Below are positions 1-6,025 of a stretch of 10,889 bases of DNA, one piece after another; position 1 is the stretch's first letter, and each line of letters opens with the position of its first letter. The notes beneath the pieces were generated by a model. It was not told the origin of the DNA. It was given only the letters and a program-made list of their open reading frames with translations, and did not search any database. The position numbers and the translations under genes were made by a program. Source of the stretch: Campylobacterales bacterium (GTDB lineage: Bacteria > Campylobacterota > Campylobacteria > Campylobacterales > JALSKU01); contig JALVWW010000165.1 of NCBI GenBank assembly GCA_027023175.1, positions 1 through 10,889 of the forward strand, in the 5' to 3' direction.

Positions 1-167
1 CACTTGATGCAGCAAAAACTCTTAAAGCTTATTCTGAACTAAAAGAAAAATATGTCACAATGATAAGCCGTTTTATGCAGAAAAACAGGTTTTTAAAGTA
101 TGATACTGCAGATAAAACGGATGAGAAACAAAGACATATCTCTGTTTATGCTTTAAATATCTTTTAA
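1..167 (+). CDS. 3' end of an unrecognised gene (partial)
   Basis: An open frame enters from the left edge (first complete codon at base 3) and stops at TAA 165-167, giving 54 C-terminal residues. They read LDAAKTLKAYSELKEKYV at the start and end in SVYALNIF. The segment is charged, lysine-rich and probably helical, with no membrane segment and no motif I recognise. Base composition resembles the rest of the window. No obvious intrinsic terminator follows within the 53 bases before the next gene, so read-through into the response regulator is possible. The frame is open over its whole visible length and ends just before a good promoter, which supports a real gene end. No function is proposed. 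Confidence 0.6.
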   Translation, partial: LDAAKTLKAYSELKEKYVTMISRFMQKNRFLKYDTADKTDEKQRHISVYALNIF

Positions 168-173
168 ACAATC

Positions 174-215
174 TCCTCCTTTTTTTGGTATAATTGTTAC
201 CACGCAAAAGGAGGA
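174..215 (+). repeat. 10-bp inverted repeat spanning the promoter and the Shine-Dalgarno
   Basis: TCCTCCTTTT at 174-183 is the exact reverse complement of AAAAGGAGGA at 206-215, with 22 bases between them that contain the -10 box. The right arm is the Shine-Dalgarno of the response regulator. A transcript reading through from the upstream gene would contain both arms and could fold to hide the ribosome binding site. A transcript started at the internal promoter would lack the left arm. The repeat is seen directly; the regulatory reading is inference, and a pyrimidine tract opposite a purine-rich ribosome site can arise by chance. Confidence 0.5.
189..194 (+). promoter_or_regulatory. -10 box of the response regulator/kinase operon
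   Basis: A perfect TATAAT lies directly after a run of seven T and GG, with no convincing -35 hexamer upstream. Campylobacter and Helicobacter vegetative promoters are known to use this layout, with a strong -10 and T-rich DNA in place of a -35. The expected start of transcription is near 201, leaving a leader of only about 20 bases before the TTG start at 221. The assignment is by pattern only. Confidence 0.7.
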
Positions 216-220
216 ACTAA

Positions 221-916
221 TTGCAAAACAATTACAATCTTTTAGATATATTATCCGATAAAAAAGTTTTATATGCCGAAGATGAAAAGAGTATAAGAGA
301 TAATGTCACAGAAATTCTTGAGCTTTTTTTCGATAAAGTTGTATCTGTCGAAGATGGTATCGAAGCAACTTATGAAATGGAGCTAGAAAGCTACGATGTT
401 CTTATATTTGACATATGTATGCCGCACATGGATGGACTGAAAGTTATACAAAAGGTTAGACAAAAAGATAAAAAGATACCCATCATCATACTCTCGGCCC
501 ATACTGAAGAGCAATATCTTTGGAGAGCAGTTGAACTTAAAATAACAAAATATCTAAAAAAACCCTATGATAAAGATGCTTTTATACATGCATTAAACGA
601 AGCAGCTTTAGAGTTAGTAGATGGCAATATTGCTATAAAACTAAACGAAGAGTGTATATACAACCCCTGTACAAAAGTAGTTTGTGAAGGAAATAAAGAT
701 ATAAAACTCTCCAAAATGGAGAGTAGACTTTTGGAATATTTTATAAAAAGAGCAAATCAAACCATCTCTTTTGAAAATATATTTGAATACCTTTGGGACT
801 ATGAATCACCCTCCAAAGAGGCTATCAAATCTTTGGTAAAAGAGATAAGAAAAAAGATAGGAAGTGAGTGTATACAAAGTGTTTACGGTATAGGATACAA
901 GCTTGAGCTTAACTGA
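221..916 (+). CDS. OmpR/PhoB-type response regulator
   Basis: This is a 231-residue two-component transcription regulator. The N-terminal receiver domain (about residues 14-130) shows the acidic pocket E20-D21, the phosphoacceptor D64 in FDICMPHMDG, the switch serine S92 and the conserved lysine K114 followed by P115. The C-terminal part (about 145-230) is a winged-helix DNA-binding domain of the Trans_reg_C type, ending in the usual YGIGYKLEL hairpin strand. The length is normal for the family. The start is TTG at 221, chosen because a strong AAGGAGG Shine-Dalgarno lies 6 bases upstream and the frame opens into the receiver domain at the correct distance. Its 3' end overlaps the kinase gene by 14 bases, so the two form a cognate pair. 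TtrR of enterobacteria is a FixJ/LuxR-type regulator, so this is not its orthologue even though it sits beside a ttr-like operon. The likely targets, by inference, are the reductase promoter near 4031 and possibly its own promoter. Confidence 0.93.
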   Translation: MQNNYNLLDILSDKKVLYAEDEKSIRDNVTEILELFFDKVVSVEDGIEATYEMELESYDVLIFDICMPHMDGLKVIQKVRQKDKKIPIIILSAHTEEQYLWRAVELKITKYLKKPYDKDAFIHALNEAALELVDGNIAIKLNEECIYNPCTKVVCEGNKDIKLSKMESRLLEYFIKRANQTISFENIFEYLWDYESPSKEAIKSLVKEIRKKIGSECIQSVYGIGYKLELN

Positions 917-2672
917 TTTTGCTACATCCATATCCGTCAAAACAAAAACCATTATATTGGTTTTTATACTTTTTGTATTTTCTGCAGCACTCTTTTTCTT
1001 TGTAAGGTACAAAGATGTAAAAGATTTTACTGCCCTTATCCAGCAATCAGAGATAAAAAGAGTTGAAATAGTTTACAGCCAAACTCTAAAAAGAGTTGAA
1101 AAGTTTTATATCACAAGAGGATATGCCAATATAAACTCATATGGAATCAGGGAAGCTTTTGAAAAAAATGATAAAAAAGCTCTTCATAAACTAAGTTATC
1201 CAAGATGGCAAATCATCAGTAAAGAAAACAAATATTTGACATCATTTTGCTTTTATGATGAAAAAGGAGACCTGCTCACATATTTTGGAAAATACCCCGG
1301 CAAAAAACTCTCATATTTTAAAAAAATGAAAAAGCCTTACAGCGGCTTTTGGTATGATGCCAATGAAGGCTTTATGTATCATGCCGTATCAGAAGCAAGA
1401 GATAAAAAAGGAGATATTGTAGGGTATGTTGTATTTATTATAAACCCCAAATATTTTTTGGAACAAATCAAAAATATAATGGATGTAAATGTCTACATGC
1501 TCTTTAAAAATACAAATCATACTATACTGTTTTCACTTGGACATGATAGGTATATAAACTATTTAAGATATGACAGTAACCCGACAAAAGAGATAGAAAT
1601 AGATGATAAAATCTTTTTACCCTATATAGTGGAGGGCAAAGGCATAGATGATAGGAATAACTTTAAAATCATATTTTTGCAAGATATAACCTACTCAAAA
1701 GCACTTATTCACAAAGCTATCATTCAAAGTGTTATTGCCGTGATGCTCTTTATGCTGGTGGTTGCGATTGCTATAAATTATGGTTTTGATATCATACTAA
1801 AAGAGCTTGATGAATCCAACCAAAAACTTAAAAACTCTCAAGATGAGTTAAAAGAGCTAAATAAGAATCTTCAAAAAAGAGTTGAAAAAGAGATAGGGCT
1901 AAAGTTAAAAAAAGAGAGGGAAGCAAATGAAAAAGAGCGCATCTTGGCTCATCAAAGCAAACTTGCAAGTATGGGTGAAATGATAGGCAATATCGCTCAT
2001 CAGTGGAGACAGCCTTTAACAGCCCTCTCTTCCATTCTTATAAATATAGAGCTTTTTTTTGAAAAGGGCAAATTAACTAAAGAAAAACTTTTCAATAAAG
2101 TAAATGAAGCAAATGAGCAGATAACTTTTATGTCAAAAACTATAGACGACTTTAGAAATTTTTTTGCGTCAGGGAAACAAAAAGAGAGGTTTAGTGTATC
2201 AATCCCCATAAAGAAAGTAGAAAATCTTATGAGTGCATCATTAAACAATAACGATATAAAGCTTCATATTGATATAAAAGAGAACTTTGAACTTTTTGTT
2301 TATCCCAACGAAATAGCCCAGGCACTTTTAAATCTCATAAGCAATGCAAAAGATGTTATTTTGGAAAGAGGTATAAAAGATGGATGTATAATTATAACTG
2401 CTTACATACAAGACGGAAAACATATACTGTCTGTCAAAGACAATGCAGGAGGCATCAAGGTAACTCCTGTAGAAAAAATATTTGAGCCATATTTCAGTAC
2501 AAAACATGCTACAAGTGGTACGGGTATAGGCTTATATATGACAAAGACAATTATAGAAAAAAACAATAACGGTAAAATTTTTGTACAAAATGATGATAAT
2601 GGAGCAGTTTTTATGATTGCTTTTAAAAAACATAATATATTAGTAGGCAAAAGTGAAAAACAAACGATATGA
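903..2672 (+). CDS. Membrane sensor histidine kinase with Cache-like periplasmic domain
   Basis: This 589-residue sensor kinase has one transmembrane helix at about 16-35 and a second at about 270-295. They enclose a periplasmic region of about 235 residues whose pattern (FCFYDEKGDLLTYFG, later GDIVGYVVFIINPKYFLEQI) resembles a Cache-type ligand domain. A charged coiled coil (about 298-350) leads to the HisKA domain with the phosphoacceptor H366 in the IAHQWRQPL motif. The ATPase domain follows, with N-box N481, G1 D513-x-A-G-G, F-box FEPYF and G2 G539-T-G-I-G. All catalytic motifs are present, so it should be active. The start is TTG at 903: AGGA lies 7 bases upstream, and no in-frame ATG occurs before the first membrane helix. 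The gene overlaps the regulator upstream by 14 bases and the ClC gene downstream by 20. The signal is unknown. TtrS, by contrast, senses tetrathionate with a periplasmic-binding-protein-like domain, which is not visible here. Confidence 0.93.
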   Translation: MSLTDFATSISVKTKTIILVFILFVFSAALFFFVRYKDVKDFTALIQQSEIKRVEIVYSQTLKRVEKFYITRGYANINSYGIREAFEKNDKKALHKLSYPRWQIISKENKYLTSFCFYDEKGDLLTYFGKYPGKKLSYFKKMKKPYSGFWYDANEGFMYHAVSEARDKKGDIVGYVVFIINPKYFLEQIKNIMDVNVYMLFKNTNHTILFSLGHDRYINYLRYDSNPTKEIEIDDKIFLPYIVEGKGIDDRNNFKIIFLQDITYSKALIHKAIIQSVIAVMLFMLVVAIAINYGFDIILKELDESNQKLKNSQDELKELNKNLQKRVEKEIGLKLKKEREANEKERILAHQSKLASMGEMIGNIAHQWRQPLTALSSILINIELFFEKGKLTKEKLFNKVNEANEQITFMSKTIDDFRNFFASGKQKERFSVSIPIKKVENLMSASLNNNDIKLHIDIKENFELFVYPNEIAQALLNLISNAKDVILERGIKDGCIIITAYIQDGKHILSVKDNAGGIKVTPVEKIFEPYFSTKHATSGTGIGLYMTKTIIEKNNNGKIFVQNDDNGAVFMIAFKKHNILVGKSEKQTI

Positions 2673-3957
2673 GTTTCTTTTAATAATCTTTTTATCAGCT
2701 ATAATTGGTATAAGTGTTGGTCTAACAGTATCGCTTTTTCATGTGTTGATTGACTGGATATTGGTAAATAAATCTAATATTATAAATAAAATTTATCCTT
2801 GGCAAAGTTATAGATATATAGCATATATGTTTGTAACTTCTGTTATGGTTTTTGTTTCAGTATATATTGTAAACAAATATGCCCCCGATGCTGCAGGAAG
2901 TGGAATTCAGGATATTGAAGGTGTTGTTGGAGATAAGATGGAGATGAATAGCCTTAGAATTGTAATAGTAAAATTTTTTGGAGGTTTGCTCTCTTTGGGG
3001 GGCAGTATGTCTATGGGCAGAGAGGGCCCTTCGGTACAAATAGGGGGTGCTTTGGGTCATATTGTATCAAGATTTTTTCAATTTGACAGAAGAGAGCTTG
3101 ATGTACTTATAGCTGCTGGAGCCGGAGCTGGATTGGCAACTGCTTTTAATGCTCCGTTGGCCGGTATGTTGTTTGTTTTTGAAGAGATGCGCAAAGAGAT
3201 AAAGTATGCCTATGTTACTGTAAAAAGTGTAGCAACAGCATGTATTGTAAGCATTATAACTCTACGCATGCTGATTGGTAATAAAATTTTGATTCCTATG
3301 GGAGATATTGTTGCTCCAAATGTGTATAAACTATGGATATTTTGCATTCTTGGTATTTTGTTTGGAGTATTAGGGTTTATTTTCAATAAATATTTAGTAT
3401 ATTTTACAACAAAAATATCACAAATTAGTGGCTGGAAATTTAATATTTTAATACTATTTATAGGTGCTTGTATAGGTTTGCTTTTCTATATTTATCCTGA
3501 TAGTGTGGGAGAAGGGTATAGAGTAATTCACTCTGCCTTAAATGGAAACTTGACTTTAAAAGCTTTGCTTATTCTTTTTGTGATTAGATTTTTAACGACA
3601 ATGATATCTTATGGAACAGGTGCTCCTGGTGGTATTTTTGCACCCATGCTTGCACTTGGTACGCTTTTTGGAATATCTTTTGGAATAGTGGCAAATGAAT
3701 TGATACCATCTTTGCATTTGGAACCTTTGGTGTTTGCTGTTGTTGGCATGAGTGCACTTTTTAGTGCTACTGTAAGAGCTCCTATAGTCGGTATAATACT
3801 TGTTGCTGAAATGACAGGAGGCTTTAATCTATTAATGCCTCTGCTTATTACTTCTTTGGTGGCCGCCGTAGTTGCAAATGCTTTGGGCGGCAGAGCAATT
3901 TATACTGTCCTGCTAGAGCAGTCATTTAAAGTTTCTAAATTTGGTAATATAAAATAG
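2653..3957 (+). CDS. ClC-family chloride channel / H+/Cl- antiporter
   Basis: This 434-residue integral membrane protein is full length for a bacterial ClC without C-terminal CBS domains. The ion-path signatures are intact: G82-S-G-I-Q (usually GSGIP), G122-R-E-G-P with the gating glutamate E124, G326-G-I-F-A-P, and a tyrosine near 417 in AIYTVLLEQ that matches the central chloride-coordinating tyrosine. The pair E177-E178 in FVFEEMR corresponds to the E. coli segment carrying the internal proton glutamate (E203), so proton-coupled exchange is more likely than a passive channel. The start is GTG at 2653, inside the last 20 bases of the kinase gene, with a weak TAGG upstream; this suggests translational coupling. 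Candidate roles are acid resistance or charge balance. Its membership in a sensor operon next to a respiratory reductase is unusual, and the functional tie is inference. Confidence 0.93.
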   Translation: MKNKRYEFLLIIFLSAIIGISVGLTVSLFHVLIDWILVNKSNIINKIYPWQSYRYIAYMFVTSVMVFVSVYIVNKYAPDAAGSGIQDIEGVVGDKMEMNSLRIVIVKFFGGLLSLGGSMSMGREGPSVQIGGALGHIVSRFFQFDRRELDVLIAAGAGAGLATAFNAPLAGMLFVFEEMRKEIKYAYVTVKSVATACIVSIITLRMLIGNKILIPMGDIVAPNVYKLWIFCILGILFGVLGFIFNKYLVYFTTKISQISGWKFNILILFIGACIGLLFYIYPDSVGEGYRVIHSALNGNLTLKALLILFVIRFLTTMISYGTGAPGGIFAPMLALGTLFGISFGIVANELIPSLHLEPLVFAVVGMSALFSATVRAPIVGIILVAEMTGGFNLLMPLLITSLVAAVVANALGGRAIYTVLLEQSFKVSKFGNIK

Positions 3958-4002
3958 TATAAAATCATTTTTATAATTACTTACACTATCTAGTATTGTT
4001 CC

Positions 4003-4019
4003 TTCCCCCTGGTTTCCCC
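4003..4019 (+). promoter_or_regulatory. Candidate operator: TTCCCC direct repeat, 11-bp spacing
   Basis: TTCCCC occurs at 4003-4008 and again at 4014-4019, so the copies lie 11 bases apart, about one helical turn. The pair sits 12 bases upstream of the proposed -10 box, over the position of a -35. OmpR/PhoB-type regulators typically bind tandem direct repeats with 10-11 bp spacing at this position, and such a regulator is encoded at 221-916. The C-rich block stands out in an AT-rich intergenic region. The repeat is visible; its role is inference. Confidence 0.4.
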
Positions 4020-4062
4020 TTTTCTCTTGTTATGATACTGAAAATTTTATAAAGGAGAAAAG
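4019..4062 (+). repeat. 8-bp inverted repeat spanning the reductase promoter and the Shine-Dalgarno
   Basis: CTTTTCTC at 4019-4026 is the exact reverse complement of GAGAAAAG at 4055-4062, immediately before the ATG. A T-G wobble and a T-A pair (4027-4028 with 4053-4054) would extend it to 10 pairs. The arms flank the -10 box, and the right arm overlaps the Shine-Dalgarno of ttrB. The architecture is the same as at 174-215. It could hide the ribosome site in read-through RNA from the ClC gene. This may be chance given the purine/pyrimidine bias. Confidence 0.35.
4031..4036 (+). promoter_or_regulatory. Probable -10 box of the reductase operon
   Basis: TATGAT lies 26 bases before the ATG at 4063, which puts the transcription start near 4043 and gives a leader of about 20 bases. 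This mirrors the layout of the upstream operon. No clear -35 hexamer is present; the C-rich direct repeat occupies that position, as expected for an activator-dependent promoter. The 105-base gap 3958-4062 contains no gene, only this promoter, the repeats and an AT-only palindrome right after the ClC stop. Confidence 0.55.
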
Positions 4063-4869
4063 ATGGAAAAGAAAAACTCCAGAAGAGATTTTCTAAAAAA
4101 AGGTTTGTCTGCTACTGCTTTTGCTGCTTTGGCAACTTCACAGGCAAATGCCTTTTCCATGAAAAATCCCGGACGAGATGCTAAAGATCCGAAATATATC
4201 GGACAAAGAGGAAAGCATTTTGTCATGGTTTTAGACCTTAGAAAGTGTATAGGGTGTCAAGCTTGCACATCTGTTTGCAAGGTGGAAAATGAAGTTCCGG
4301 ATGACCAGTTTAGAACATTTGTAACAGAAACCGAGATAGGCGAATTTCCTGATGTAAGAAAAGCATTTCTGCCTCAGCTTTGCAATCACTGCGAAAATCC
4401 GGCCTGTGTTCCGGTGTGCCCTACAGGGGCAACCTTTAAAAGAGAAGACGGTATAGTTGTCGTTGACAATACAGTGTGTTGGGGATGTGGATACTGCATA
4501 AATGCCTGTCCTTATGATAAAAGATACTTCAATAAACGAACAAAAACAGCTGATAAATGTAACTTTTGTGCTCAAAGAGTTGATAAAGGGTTGTTGCCCG
4601 CTTGTGTTGAGACTTGCATAGGAGGAGCCAGAGTTTTTGGAGATATAAATGATAAAAATTCTGATGTTTACAAACTTCTTAGTAATTTTTCAACTACAGT
4701 TTTAAAAGAGGCACAAGGCACAAAACCCCAAGTATTTTACATCAATCTTGACTCAAAAGTAGAAGAACTCTTTAGCACAACTCAAAGCCTTGATGATATA
4801 GTCAAAGCTGAAGAGGGATTTCACAGGGAATGGATGAAAACAAGAGAGGAGGCACAAAACAATGGATAG
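4063..4869 (+). CDS. ttrB: Tat-exported four-[4Fe-4S] electron-transfer subunit, tetrathionate reductase B type
   Basis: This 268-residue iron-sulfur subunit should carry electrons from the membrane quinol oxidase to the molybdenum subunit in the periplasm. A Tat signal is clear: S6-R-R-D-F-L-K followed by a hydrophobic stretch and a likely cleavage after A28-N-A30. Sixteen cysteines form four cluster motifs: C62/65/68/72, C107/110/115/119, C139/142/145/149 and C166/169/181/185, the arrangement seen in the PsrB/TtrB/DmsB family. The start has AAAGGAG 5 bases upstream. The last 8 bases overlap the start of the membrane subunit, so translation is coupled. The C-terminal tail (about 200-268) is charged and lacks further cysteines. 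The specific name rests on the B-C-A gene order and the nature of the catalytic subunit; the sequence alone would also fit a polysulfide, thiosulfate or arsenate reductase ferredoxin subunit. Confidence 0.82.
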   Translation: MEKKNSRRDFLKKGLSATAFAALATSQANAFSMKNPGRDAKDPKYIGQRGKHFVMVLDLRKCIGCQACTSVCKVENEVPDDQFRTFVTETEIGEFPDVRKAFLPQLCNHCENPACVPVCPTGATFKREDGIVVVDNTVCWGCGYCINACPYDKRYFNKRTKTADKCNFCAQRVDKGLLPACVETCIGGARVFGDINDKNSDVYKLLSNFSTTVLKEAQGTKPQVFYINLDSKVEELFSTTQSLDDIVKAEEGFHREWMKTREEAQNNG

Positions 4870-6025
4870 TATAAATACACTTATATCATCTATAACCATA
4901 GCAAAGCCATGGGGCATAGATATACCAAACTATTTTTGGTTTACAGGCAGTTCGGCGGCAGCTTTTATCATATCCAGTTTTGCCCATGTATTTGGCTGGA
5001 AAAGATATAAGCCTATAGCAGGTGTAGCTCTTTTGATGGCATTTGTACTTTTGGTTGCCGCACCTTTAAATCTTATAGATGATTTGAGACAACCAGGCAG
5101 GATACTTAACTTTTTCCTTTACGGTTGGGAAAATTTTCCAACTTCACCTATGAAATGGGGAGTTTTGCTGCTTATTGCTTATCCGGTACTTATATTTTTT
5201 GAGGCACAGGCACTTTACAGGCCATATTTTGTAAAGCAGGCAAAAAAAGGTGGAATTTTATCAAAATTTTTTACATTCGGCAATATGGACTTGAGCGAAG
5301 AAGCTTTGGAAAAAGATCATAAAAAAGGCTATATACTGGGTGCGATAGGTATCCCTTTGGCTTTGGCTGTACATGGATATACAGGATATATTTTGGGTGC
5401 GGTTCATGCAAATGTAATGTATCACACTCCTTTGATGCCTATCATATTTTTGGCTTCAGCCATGGTCTCAGGAACAGGACTTCTTATACTTCTTATACCT
5501 TTGTTTCAAAGATTTTTATCTTCAAGAAAAAGGGTTGATCATGATATGGTTGCTATTTTAGCAAAACTTTTATCATGGTTTATTGTGATAGATTTGACGA
5601 CTAGATTTTTATGGCTTACATTTGCTTTGACTTTCGGAAACGGAGAAAAGTATGCACTTTATAGTTACTTTACGCTCCATTTTCAAGATACTTTATGGAT
5701 AGACTATGTGCTTTGTTTGTTTGTTCCTATGGTTATAGGTTTTACAAAACTTAGAAATATACCTGTTGTAGTCTATTTTGGAGGCATAGTAACTGCCATT
5801 GGTGTTTGGCTCTTTAGATGGAATACCGTTATCGGAGGCGAAACCATACCAAGAACAACTCCGGGATATTTAAAATACTCTCCTCCAATGTTCGGACAGG
5901 ACAGTATCGTATCCGTTCTTTCAAATTGGGGCATACTGTTCGCTTTGATTTGTTTAGTTTTATTAGTATTTCCTTGGGATGAAGAGATGGAAGATTGTTA
6001 TAAAGGAGTAGAGAATGCAAAGTAG
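4862..6025 (+). CDS. ttrC: NrfD/PsrC-type membrane quinol oxidase subunit, TtrC-like
   Basis: This 387-residue polytopic membrane protein has about eight to ten predicted helices (for example about 23-43, 52-72, 97-118, 157-182, 190-219, 229-256, 271-293, 299-320 and 349-371). It matches the NrfD/PsrC family, which anchors the complex and oxidises menaquinol. The segment APLNLIDDLRQPGR after the second helix is the conserved loop of this family, and TGYILGAVHA in the fourth helix is also typical. It is somewhat longer than PsrC (about 320) and enterobacterial TtrC (about 340). The ATG overlaps the end of the ferredoxin gene by 8 bases, with AGGAGG 9 bases upstream; its own end overlaps the catalytic gene by 11 bases. 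There is no heme motif, so electrons should leave directly to the iron-sulfur subunit. Confidence 0.82.
   Translation: MDSINTLISSITIAKPWGIDIPNYFWFTGSSAAAFIISSFAHVFGWKRYKPIAGVALLMAFVLLVAAPLNLIDDLRQPGRILNFFLYGWENFPTSPMKWGVLLLIAYPVLIFFEAQALYRPYFVKQAKKGGILSKFFTFGNMDLSEEALEKDHKKGYILGAIGIPLALAVHGYTGYILGAVHANVMYHTPLMPIIFLASAMVSGTGLLILLIPLFQRFLSSRKRVDHDMVAILAKLLSWFIVIDLTTRFLWLTFALTFGNGEKYALYSYFTLHFQDTLWIDYVLCLFVPMVIGFTKLRNIPVVVYFGGIVTAIGVWLFRWNTVIGGETIPRTTPGYLKYSPPMFGQDSIVSVLSNWGILFALICLVLLVFPWDEEMEDCYKGVENAK

Noticed and set aside
2000..2248. Minus-strand open frame inside the kinase gene (also similar ones at 806-1012, 2402-2650, 4231-4575, 6374-6691, 6962-7261, 9465-9854)
   Set aside because: All lie opposite well-supported coding regions with recognisable domains, lack ribosome sites of note and have shadow-like composition.
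3958..3975. AT-only palindrome TATAAAA / TTTTATA right after the ClC stop, considered as a terminator
   Set aside because: The 7-bp stem contains no G-C pair and would be too weak, and it is not followed by a T-run. In DNA this AT-rich such pairs are expected by chance.
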